In this document: positions 1 to 5,573 of the stretch, in pieces
How the letters are laid out: the number at the start of each line of letters is the position of its first letter
How positions within the stretch are numbered: the first letter of the stretch is position 1
Assembly: GCA_964613745.1 (NCBI GenBank)
Contig: CAZTJA010000129.1
Location: forward strand, 1-7,593
Reading direction: 5' to 3'
Length of the DNA: 7,593 nucleotides
Source: CAZTJA01 sp964613745
Lineage (GTDB): Bacteria > Desulfobacterota > Desulfomonilia > Desulfomonilales > Desulfomonilaceae
Program-made: the position numbers and the translations under genes
The notes under the pieces: model-generated
What the model was told of the DNA's origin: nothing
Seen by the model: the letters and a program-made list of their open reading frames with translations, nothing else
The model's database searches: none

Positions 1-40
1 TTTCCACACCTTCGTTTACAAAATCTCTCATGTCTTTCAT
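1..40 (-). CDS. Start of a probable UbiD-family aryl (de)carboxylase, cut by the left edge
   Basis: Only the first 13 codons are present, reading MKDMRDFVNEGVE. The start is well supported: a GGAGGAG Shine-Dalgarno lies at 48-54, 7 bases before the ATG, and an in-frame TGA just upstream leaves no earlier start. A second ATG at 31 is possible but poorly spaced from this site. UbiD proteins usually open with a short D-[LM]-R-[DE]-F motif, which DMRDF at residues 3-7 fits. Context agrees: the gene follows ubiX, ppsA and ppsB on the same strand, where phenol operons carry the UbiD-related phenylphosphate carboxylase subunits. If correct, its product would carboxylate phenylphosphate to 4-hydroxybenzoate in the cytoplasm. 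That a CDS begins here is likely; the UbiD identity rests on a few residues plus context, and another operon gene is possible. Confidence 0.55.
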   Translation of the reverse strand, partial: MKDMRDFVNEGVE

Positions 41-47
41 GCGTCGG

Positions 48-54
48 CTCCTCC
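48..54 (-). promoter_or_regulatory. Ribosome binding site of the left-edge gene
   Basis: The minus strand reads GGAGGAG here, 7 bases before the ATG at 40. This strong site is the main evidence that a gene starts at the left edge. Confidence 0.7.
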
Positions 55-186
55 ATCAAATTTGTATTTCTGCTCTGATATGAACCAGAACTCGGTATCC
101 CTTGCGCCGGGCGAACTACTCCATAGCCCTGAAGACAGCCACTCCTGAGGGCGAGAAATTGATAAAAATCGGACTATCGTGAGAGA
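55..186. other. Intergenic gap between ppsB and the left-edge gene
   Basis: The gap between the ppsB stop and the next start is 146 bases including the ribosome binding site, longer than the other gaps in this operon. It holds an imperfect inverted repeat at 126-152 with GCCCT and AGGGC arms. No U-tract follows the repeat on the minus strand, so it does not look like an intrinsic terminator. It could be an mRNA processing or stability hairpin. No convincing promoter or small gene was seen, and the downstream gene is probably read from the same transcript. Confidence 0.4.
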
Positions 187-1266
187 TTACTTGAGCTTTT
201 TTCCAGCAATCAGTCCCGCAACGATATGTTCAAGAGCGCTCTTTTTGGGTTCAACTATCGGCTTGATCTCCTTTTGGCTCCAGACCGTTTCGGGGCGACT
301 TTGGAGGATAAACACTTCTCCTTTGAATGGCAGGCTTTTCTCCGTAGCCCATTCAATGTCCATGGGTTTTCCGTAGTGTTTTTCGATAACTTTCGCCAGT
401 TTTGCCAAATCGATTATCTCTGCATCAAGCAGCGTCTGCTGGCTACGGCGCTCTGCATCGACGGGTAGTTTCATGACCTCGTCAGTTTCGGGATCAGTCG
501 TGTAATAAATTGCTTTTTCGGAGACGGTTCTCTTGACTATGTCCAGGGTGATCTTATTGATTTGAAACTGGTCGGGCGTGACTTCACCTGAAACTACGCT
601 CTCCCCGTATCCCCAGTTTGAATCAATGACTACAGTAGCCTGATCACCCGTGGAAGGATTCAGGGTAAACATGACTCCCGCAGCAAAGGACCGGACCATT
701 TTCTGAATTGCCACGCTGATGAGTACCTTCGAATGGTCGAAACCCATTCTCATGCGGTACGTTATTGCACGGGACGTAAAAAGACTGCTCCAGCACTTCC
801 GTATTTTGTAGAGAACATCGTCCACCCCTCTCACCCACAAAAAAGTGTCCTGCTGGCCCGCGAAACTGGCATCCGGCAAGTCTTCGGCAGTGGCGGAAGA
901 CCGGACCGCCACCGGTAGGGCCGGCGTTCCGGAACGCCTGGAAAGGAGACGATAATTCTCGGCTATAATATCTTCAAGCTCTTCACTGATGCTGCCGGAT
1001 TCGATCCAATTGCGAATGTCGACCGAGGCGTCATCCACATCTTTAATGACTGCGTGATCAAGTCCATTAAGCCGTTGTATCACTTTTTCTCGGATACCGT
1101 TCTCTTCGAGGAATCTCTCATAAGTATCGGTGGTTAATGCATATCCCGGAGGAACTGGAATCTGAGCTCTCAACAATTCACCGAGACTGGCACATTTGCC
1201 GCCGACTCGGCTGACCATGCTAAGATCACATTTCTCGAAGGGGATTACATACTTTGACATATCCAT
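187..1266 (-). CDS. ppsB: Phenylphosphate synthase ATP-binding subunit (PpsB), PEP synthase N-terminal domain family
   Basis: This 359-residue protein is a free-standing ATP-grasp domain of the PEP synthase/pyruvate phosphate dikinase N-terminal family. Visible motifs are GGKCASLGE (22-30), PVAVRSSATAEDLPDASFAG (118-137), QKMV (188-191), GVMFT (197-201), WGYGESVVSGEVTPDQF (218-234), KPMDIEW (300-306) and ILQSRPETVW (320-329). The swivelling phosphohistidine domain and the PEP-binding barrel of full PEP synthase (about 800 residues) are absent. In Thauera aromatica a roughly 40-kDa subunit of this type uses ATP to phosphorylate a histidine on PpsA, which passes the phosphate to phenol. The ATG at 1266 is preceded by GGAGG at 7 bases; the next ATG, two codons on, is less well placed. 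The gene starts 26 bases after the end of ppsA, as expected for one operon. The enzyme is cytoplasmic. The name should not be confused with ppsA for PEP synthase. Confidence 0.9.
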   Translation of the reverse strand: MDMSKYVIPFEKCDLSMVSRVGGKCASLGELLRAQIPVPPGYALTTDTYERFLEENGIREKVIQRLNGLDHAVIKDVDDASVDIRNWIESGSISEELEDIIAENYRLLSRRSGTPALPVAVRSSATAEDLPDASFAGQQDTFLWVRGVDDVLYKIRKCWSSLFTSRAITYRMRMGFDHSKVLISVAIQKMVRSFAAGVMFTLNPSTGDQATVVIDSNWGYGESVVSGEVTPDQFQINKITLDIVKRTVSEKAIYYTTDPETDEVMKLPVDAERRSQQTLLDAEIIDLAKLAKVIEKHYGKPMDIEWATEKSLPFKGEVFILQSRPETVWSQKEIKPIVEPKKSALEHIVAGLIAGKKLK

Positions 1267-1292
1267 TCCACTACCTCCGATTAGATGAATCC

Positions 1293-3125
1293 TTACAAAA
1301 TACTGATCTCCCCTGTTGCTCCGTCTACCTTAACTTTCTGGCCCGTTTTGAGAATAGAAGTGGCCGAACCTGTACCGACCACTGCGGGAAGGCCGTACTC
1401 ACGGCAAACAATGGCTGCATGGCACATAACACCGCCCACGTCGGTTACAGCGGCCTTGATTTTCTGAAAAGCCGGTGCCCAGCTTGGAGATGTTGTTGGA
1501 GCCACAAGTATCTCGCCTTCTTTGAGGCTGCCTATTTCCGCAACCGTGCGACAAACCCTGACTGTACCCTCAACAATACCCGGCGAACCGGGAAAGCCCA
1601 TTATCTTGGTGACATCTCCGGCTTGCATAGTCTTCAGCTTGGCCCAGTTGGACATAGATTCTGACGTGATGCCCCACAAGACTATCGTGAAAGGCTCATT
1701 AATTGTTTCGGGAACCGTCCCCATTGCATCCGGCGGCGTCCACTCACGAAATTTCTCCATGACGCTCTTGCGCCAAGCGATTTCCTTGGGCCAAACGAGG
1801 GGTCCTCTAGAAGAACTCCCCGTGGCCCAACCGGTAACCAAATCCCAAAGAGCATCCTTGATTTCCGCCCGTTTCATGTACCAGATGTCTTCGACATCTT
1901 CGATAAACTTGTAATCGACCAATATCCGAGACACTTCACGGATTTTGTTCCAGAACAAACTGTGGAACCAGTGTTCTACGTAAAAAAGGTGGTTTTCTAC
2001 ATATGGGAAAACGGTTTTCGCTGTTCCCAACAACTGGTCGTACGTCTGGCGGTCTTCATCGGTCTTGAGCAATGCTCGATATTCCGTGACCAATTTTTGG
2101 CTTTGCTCACGTACACTGGCCGTTGGACGTTCAATGCTGTCGCCTTTGCGCAATTTTTCGATATATATGCGCATTGCCGAAAGGGGTATTTCGAGATCAT
2201 CATTCCAGGAGGAATCGTGATGATACCACCCGGTTCCGGTGGACACGTGGAACCACGGCTCTCTGGCCTTAGTAAAAGCCTCCATCCATTGCTTTCCACC
2301 CGAGCTGCTTTCCATTTTCTTGAAAATAGATTCAGCATCGCCGCCCGACATAACCGTTTCGTCTACTCCAAGCTCTAAAGACAACCTCGCCAGTTTCTTT
2401 AGTTCTTCATCAGGCTGATAGATTATGACGTCTATGCCGCCCACCATTTGTGTAATTTTCTGAAGAGGAATGTCAGGAAAGGCCTTTTGGCAGAAATCGA
2501 CAAAGACGACGTATGCGGCGTATCCGAGATTGAGAAATTCAAAGTGATACTGCCAGGTCAGAATTCCTAAATCGATCAGTTCATCATAAGCCTTGAGAAG
2601 TTTGTAACCGGTTGAAACGCCCAACCCTTCCGTAACGACCGATTCGTCCTCCATCTCGGGTAGGGCCGGAATCTTAAGCTCCGCTAATTGCTTTATTACG
2701 GACCGCATCTTGTCTTCCCATTGATGATGCAGTCGATCCCAGTTTTGATAATAATATCCAGCTCTCTGCATAAAGAGTTCAACGCGTTTAGGGATATCTT
2801 CGGGATCTTTTACGGGAAGAGGAGTAATATAAATATAACCGTTGTGAATACGGTGATCGATTCCAAGTGCAGGGGGAACTATGAAGATCCGGGTGTTGAA
2901 CTGAGATAGTGCCAAAAACCAGGCTTCGTCCCAAATAATATCGAATGGGTACATGGGTTCCGGATAATGTAACCCATCATAAAACCAGAACATTCCTTCT
3001 TCGTACTTTTTCCGTTCCGGATCATCCGCGGTGAATTGATAATGGTACGGATACATCCGTTCCCATCCTTCAGTACCTTCAAGCTTCTCCGCCTCATGCG
3101 GACTCGGGAATTGTAAGTCGGACAT
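1293..3125 (-). CDS. ppsA: Phenylphosphate synthase phosphohistidine subunit (PpsA)
   Basis: This 610-residue protein has a long N-terminal part (about 1-500) and a C-terminal PEP-utilising mobile domain (about 505-605). The mobile domain shows GFPGSPGIVEG from 510, LVAPTTSPSWAPAF (540-553) and GGVMCHAAIVCREYGLPAVV from 564, which puts the phosphorylatable histidine at 569. As I recall, the catalytic histidine of the Thauera enzyme has the same number, which would indicate near-colinear length. The N-terminal part is rich in Trp and Tyr (for example FWFYDGLHYPEPMYPFD at 46-62) and probably binds the phenol; that is inference. The phosphohistidine made with PpsB and ATP transfers phosphate to phenol. 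The start has a GAGGAGG site with AGGAGG 5 bases before the ATG, directly after the stop of the upstream small frame. A relative acting on another phenolic compound cannot be excluded. Confidence 0.9.
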   Translation of the reverse strand: MSDLQFPSPHEAEKLEGTEGWERMYPYHYQFTADDPERKKYEEGMFWFYDGLHYPEPMYPFDIIWDEAWFLALSQFNTRIFIVPPALGIDHRIHNGYIYITPLPVKDPEDIPKRVELFMQRAGYYYQNWDRLHHQWEDKMRSVIKQLAELKIPALPEMEDESVVTEGLGVSTGYKLLKAYDELIDLGILTWQYHFEFLNLGYAAYVVFVDFCQKAFPDIPLQKITQMVGGIDVIIYQPDEELKKLARLSLELGVDETVMSGGDAESIFKKMESSSGGKQWMEAFTKAREPWFHVSTGTGWYHHDSSWNDDLEIPLSAMRIYIEKLRKGDSIERPTASVREQSQKLVTEYRALLKTDEDRQTYDQLLGTAKTVFPYVENHLFYVEHWFHSLFWNKIREVSRILVDYKFIEDVEDIWYMKRAEIKDALWDLVTGWATGSSSRGPLVWPKEIAWRKSVMEKFREWTPPDAMGTVPETINEPFTIVLWGITSESMSNWAKLKTMQAGDVTKIMGFPGSPGIVEGTVRVCRTVAEIGSLKEGEILVAPTTSPSWAPAFQKIKAAVTDVGGVMCHAAIVCREYGLPAVVGTGSATSILKTGQKVKVDGATGEISIL

Positions 3126-3130
3126 CGCCT

Positions 3131-3136
3131 CCTCCT
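3131..3136 (-). promoter_or_regulatory. Ribosome binding site of ppsA
   Basis: AGGAGG lies 5 bases before the ATG at 3125, inside a longer GAGGAGGAGG run. It sits immediately after the TAA of the upstream small reading frame, an arrangement compatible with translational coupling. Confidence 0.75.
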
Positions 3137-3137
3137 C

Positions 3138-3335
3138 TTATGGTTTGTCAAATACCTGCAAAATCTTCACAGACAAGAAAACCGCTCTGTTTAGGAAGGA
3201 TTTTCCGATAATCGGCCTGATGTGTCCGGGCCCATCATTTGAGCCGACATCTGTGCCTATTCCGAACCATTTCGTATATCTTGCTACGTTGCCACAACCC
3301 GAGCAGCGAAACGTTTCTTTCACCGGGGAAAGCAT
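3138..3335 (-). CDS. Small CxxC protein of unknown function between ubiX and ppsA
   Basis: A 65-codon frame fills the space between ubiX (31 bases away) and ppsA (12 bases away). The product has one CxxC motif near its N-terminus (FRCSGCGN, residues 9-16), followed by a Gly-rich middle and a hydrophobic C-terminal third; I do not recognise the family. The CxxC suggests half of a zinc ribbon or a metal/redox site. Small zinc-ribbon subunits do accompany UbiX/UbiD pairs in non-oxidative hydroxybenzoate decarboxylases (the BsdD type), but those have two CxxC pairs and no similarity is obvious here. The third, about 10-kDa subunit of phenylphosphate carboxylase is another possibility I cannot test. 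No good ribosome binding site precedes the ATG at 3335 or the GTG at 3323. Position and strand favour a real gene; start and function are uncertain. A plus-strand frame over the same bases has no support. Confidence 0.45.
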   Translation of the reverse strand: MLSPVKETFRCSGCGNVARYTKWFGIGTDVGSNDGPGHIRPIIGKSFLNRAVFLSVKILQVFDKP

Positions 3336-3366
3336 TTTAATTATCTGAAGTGTCTTTCAGAAAATG

Positions 3367-3930
3367 CTAATCTCCTTTCCACCTATCGAATAGCTGATGT
3401 TGAATTCCAAACTGGTCCAAAGCTTTGCCTACCGTCTGATTGATGATGTCGTCTATGGTCTTTGGATTATGATAAAAGGAGGGCACCGGCGGCATAATTA
3501 TCCCGCCCATCTCCGTAATCTGTATCATGCTTCTCAGATGACCAAGGTGCAGGGGAGTTTCTCTCGGAATGAGCAGCAGCTTGCGTCTTTCCTTCAGAGT
3601 GACGTCCGCCGCACGGATGAGGAGATTGTCGTTGATTGAAAGTGAAATCATGGACAAGGTCTTCATGGAACAAGGGGCAACAATCATTCCCTCCGTGAGG
3701 AATGATCCGCTTGAAACACTCGCAGCAAGGTTTTCCGGCGAGTGCACATGATCCGCGAGTGATTCAACAGTTTCGGATTTGATCGAAGTCTCGTGGGACA
3801 TCGCAACTTTTGCACCACGACTCAGGATCAGGTGAGTTTCAACACCTTCGATTTCTTTCAAGACTTCGAGCAGGCGCACTCCATAAATCGTTCCGCTTGC
3901 TCCGCTAATGCCTATGATAAGACGCTTCAC
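3367..3930 (-). CDS. ubiX: UbiX-family flavin prenyltransferase, GTG start
   Basis: UbiX joins a dimethylallyl group to reduced FMN, giving the prenylated FMN cofactor used by UbiD enzymes. The 187-residue product, a usual family length, shows all the hallmarks: GISGASG (7-13, flavin phosphate loop), APCSMKTLS (85-93), TLKERRKLLLIPRETPL (111-127), and PPVPSFYHNPKTIDDI (147-162), with an LFDRW tail. I place the start at the GTG at 3930, because AAGGGG at 3937-3942 lies 6 bases upstream and the family begins just before this KRLIIGISGAS stretch. An in-frame ATG at 3981 would add 17 atypical residues. It is the first gene of the leftward operon, ahead of the phenylphosphate synthase genes, and so probably serves the UbiD-type carboxylase at the left edge. 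A housekeeping role in quinone synthesis is possible but less likely here. Confidence 0.93.
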   Translation of the reverse strand: MKRLIIGISGASGTIYGVRLLEVLKEIEGVETHLILSRGAKVAMSHETSIKSETVESLADHVHSPENLAASVSSGSFLTEGMIVAPCSMKTLSMISLSINDNLLIRAADVTLKERRKLLLIPRETPLHLGHLRSMIQITEMGGIIMPPVPSFYHNPKTIDDIINQTVGKALDQFGIQHQLFDRWKGD

Positions 3931-3936
3931 GGAATT

Positions 3937-3942
3937 CCCCTT
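3937..3942 (-). promoter_or_regulatory. Ribosome binding site that sets the ubiX start
   Basis: The minus strand reads AAGGGG, 6 bases before the GTG at 3930. It supports the GTG over the longer ATG frame beginning at 3981. Confidence 0.65.
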
Positions 3943-3995
3943 CGTCCATTGTGCGAAAGCCGAACTGGATCGCTGTTTCAAACCAAATTCACGGA

Positions 3996-4024
3996 ACTAT
4001 ACCCTTGGGCAAAATCTGCGTTCA
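3996..4024 (-). promoter_or_regulatory. Candidate promoter of the ubiX-pps operon
   Basis: On the minus strand a -10-like TATAGT (3996-4001) follows a poor -35-like TGAACG (4019-4024) at 17 bases. The predicted transcript would start near 3989 and have a leader of about 60 bases before the GTG. The weak -35 would suit a promoter that needs an activator. This is consensus matching only. Confidence 0.35.
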
Positions 4025-4039
4025 TTCGGCAAAAACAAT

Positions 4040-4058
4040 ATTTTAGAAATCCGAAAAT
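4040..4058. promoter_or_regulatory. Candidate LysR-type binding site
   Basis: ATTTT and AAAAT arms separated by 9 bases form an inverted repeat that satisfies the T-N11-A pattern of LysR-type regulators (T at 4043, A at 4055). Relative to the predicted ubiX transcript start near 3989 it spans about -51 to -69, close to where LysR recognition sites usually lie. AT-rich repeats of this size also occur by chance. Confidence 0.3.
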
Positions 4059-4271
4059 GTTGGATGCGAATGCGCTATACAGCTGCATCTGTGGATTGAG
4101 GGTTCACAAGTTACTTAGTACGGTAATCCATCATGAGAGCTTTTTCGTGCTCGTTTGTACTTTTGGAGTTAGGATTAGACGAGAAAAGAGGAAGATCCAC
4201 CGTGGTTTTCAGGATCTTTGCCTCAAGCTAATTCTGCGACAGGTAGGTAATCGAAGTCAATACGCAAAAAC

Positions 4272-4300
4272 AATATACTTATATAAGTTTTTGTTATAAT
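4272..4300 (+). promoter_or_regulatory. Candidate promoter of the LysR gene, overlapping a palindrome
   Basis: A perfect TATAAT at 4295-4300 would start a transcript near 4307, leaving about 28 bases before the ATG. No good -35 is found at the right spacing. The perfect 12-base palindrome ACTTATATAAGT (4277-4288) lies between the -10 and where the -35 should be. That is a plausible place for self-repression, which is common for LysR-type genes. Confidence 0.4.
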
Positions 4301-4334
4301 ATGATTCAATAGACAGCCATTAACCGTCCATACC

Positions 4335-5216
4335 ATGAACCTGAAACACCTCGAAGTATTTCATCATTTCTGCTATTTCGGCAGCATGTCAAAAACCGCC
4401 TACCATCTCAAAACCTCCCAACCTGCGGTTTCACAACGTCTCCACAGCCTGGAAGAAGATTGCGGAGTAAAACTATTCTATCGTGACGGTTCAGTTTACA
4501 AATTAACTGAAGTGGGAGAATCCGTTTATCTACTTACTAAGAGAATTTTTTCCCGAGTCGCTCAAATACAGGGTTTAATAGAACGAGAACAGAAGAAACA
4601 CGACGAACATCTTAGAATCGGCACTACTAAAGGATACGCCTGCACGGCAATGCCTGACATTTTGGCCCAGTTTCAACGAAAATTCCCTGAAATTCAGGTC
4701 AACCTCAGTGAGGGAAACTCTACGGATCTATTAGTCCGTTTAAGAAAACGAGAGGAAGATCTCGTGATCGTTGCCAGGAGATCATATGACTCATCCATGA
4801 AACCTATTCCATTCGCCGAGGCGGAATTCATATTGGTTTCAAGACCTGACCATCACCTGGCTCAATGTGGACAGGTATCATTGAAGGACCTTAGCGGTGA
4901 ATTACTTATCATCCGAGAGCAAGGATCAGGTTCGCGAGAAGTTATTCTAAAGAAACTGAATGAAGCCGGTGTCATCCCGTCCATCATCGCCGAATCGGAA
5001 AGCCTGAGTTTTATACTTGCTTACATTGAAAGACGTATGGGAATTTCATTTGTCCTCGCTGAGGATGTTGAAAGGGAATTATCCGAAGGAATTTTGAAGC
5101 GAATCAACTTGACTGATTGCAGGATTACCTTTCAAGCCGATATTGTCGCCTTGCGTGGCCAGCCCATGTCCGGGCCGGTGAAGTATTTCATCAAACTCGC
5201 CCGAAAATTGAGATGA
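4335..5216 (+). CDS. LysR-type transcriptional regulator, divergent from the phenol operon
   Basis: The 293-residue protein has the normal LysR length and layout. An N-terminal winged helix-turn-helix (about 1-60) has the recognition stretch SKTAYHLKTSQPAVSQRLHS (19-38) and LFYR at 47-50. A linker helix (about 60-90) leads to a periplasmic-binding-protein-like effector domain (about 92-290) starting at LRIGTTKGYACTAMPDIL. The start matches the family pattern MNLKxLEVF, although no clear Shine-Dalgarno precedes it. Genes of this family commonly activate a divergent operon on binding a pathway metabolite, so the likely target is the leftward ubiX-pps operon and the likely effector an aromatic compound such as phenol or 4-hydroxybenzoate; both are inference. 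Known phenol regulators of the XylR/DmpR type are sigma-54 activators, so a LysR protein would be a different control scheme. The plus-strand Tm-1-like gene is another possible target. Confidence 0.93.
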   Translation: MNLKHLEVFHHFCYFGSMSKTAYHLKTSQPAVSQRLHSLEEDCGVKLFYRDGSVYKLTEVGESVYLLTKRIFSRVAQIQGLIEREQKKHDEHLRIGTTKGYACTAMPDILAQFQRKFPEIQVNLSEGNSTDLLVRLRKREEDLVIVARRSYDSSMKPIPFAEAEFILVSRPDHHLAQCGQVSLKDLSGELLIIREQGSGSREVILKKLNEAGVIPSIIAESESLSFILAYIERRMGISFVLAEDVERELSEGILKRINLTDCRITFQADIVALRGQPMSGPVKYFIKLARKLR

Positions 5217-5283
5217 ATAACTGCTGTTTCTTGCCATAATTGCACCAATATCTGCTCAAAACTGCTACCCTACTGCTCCACTC

Positions 5284-5311
5284 TTTCCAAAGCCATTGAA
5301 TCAAGTATAAT
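5284..5311 (+). promoter_or_regulatory. Candidate promoter of the Tm-1-like/YhbP-like genes
   Basis: TTTCCA (5284-5289, four of six consensus bases) and a perfect TATAAT (5306-5311) are 16 bases apart. The predicted start near 5318 implies a leader of about 256 bases. The phased CTGCT repeats would then sit at about -66 to -41, a normal activator position. Confidence 0.35.
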
Positions 5312-5560
5312 TGACTAAAAAACCTTTTTACAAGTCTGATCCAGGGATGTAGTATCGTCACTCAAGTAGAGTCTTTACAACTTGAATTTTTGATGAATCG
5401 GTTAACGGAAGTCCTATCCTCTCACCAAGAGGCACCAAATGTCTCTTCCTTCATTTTAGAGCCAAGCTGCAGTTCAGAATCGGAATCTAACGGTTTCAAC
5501 TTTTTTTGACGGAGTAATTCGATTATCGGCCCGCGCCGGGAATGTCTCATGAAAAAAGAC

Positions 5561-5566
5561 AGGGGA
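5561..5566 (+). promoter_or_regulatory. Ribosome binding site of the Tm-1-like gene
   Basis: AGGGGA lies 7 bases before the ATG at 5574 and supports that start over the in-frame ATG at residue 8. Confidence 0.6.
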
Positions 5567-5573
5567 ATCAGCA

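Larger units (their letters stand above)
3931..4334. promoter_or_regulatory. Divergent control region between ubiX and the LysR gene
   Basis: This 404-base gene-free stretch separates the leftward phenol operon from the rightward LysR-type gene, the usual arrangement for a regulator and its target. It contains candidate promoters for both directions, an inverted repeat with T-N11-A spacing, an AT-rich palindrome and two copies of GCAAAAACAATAT (4029-4041 and 4264-4276). The middle (about 4060-4240) shows no clear signal. A plus-strand open frame runs across most of it but is antisense to ubiX at its start and has no recognisable protein features. Confidence 0.6.
5217..5573. other. Gene-free stretch upstream of the Tm-1-like gene
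   Basis: No convincing coding frame is seen in these 357 bases. They hold three CTGCT repeats at 10-11 base spacing (5252, 5262, 5273), a possible promoter at 5284-5311, an inverted repeat TCAAGT/ACTTGA at 5362-5385 followed by ATTTTT, mutually exclusive small hairpins at 5418-5447, and a GC-rich CCCG/CGGG hairpin at 5530-5540. The 5362-5391 element could be a weak terminator for the LysR gene, but its stem is short and AT-rich. The stretch most likely combines the end of the regulator transcript with the leader of the next operon. Confidence 0.45.

Noticed and set aside
126..152. Intrinsic terminator between ppsB and the left-edge gene
   Set aside because: The inverted repeat has only a 5-base perfect stem and no U-tract on the minus-strand side.
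1254..2378. Several plus-strand open frames of 60-138 codons opposite ppsA
   Set aside because: They are shadows of the conserved PpsA coding sequence, with no family features of their own.
187..3125. A PEP synthase gene broken into two pieces by a stop or frameshift
   Set aside because: The domain order is inverted relative to PEP synthase, both genes have their own strong start sites, and the long N-terminal region of the His-domain protein is not part of PEP synthase.
3145..3348. Plus-strand 67-codon frame opposite the small CxxC gene
   Set aside because: It would be an isolated gene pointing against the operon with no ribosome binding site. The minus-strand frame fits the operon spacing and has a CxxC motif.
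3931..3981. Longer UbiX starting at the ATG at 3981
   Set aside because: The 17 extra residues do not fit the family N-terminus, and the GTG at 3930 has a properly spaced AAGGGG site.
3931..4100. Sigma-54 promoter upstream of ubiX
   Set aside because: I looked for GG-N10-GC with flanking consensus on the minus strand. The nearest match has a 9-base spacing, so it was dropped.
3793..4299. Plus-strand 168-codon open frame across the ubiX start and the divergent spacer
   Set aside because: It is antisense to the well-supported ubiX gene for its first third, has no recognisable domain or ribosome binding site, and runs into the candidate LysR promoter.
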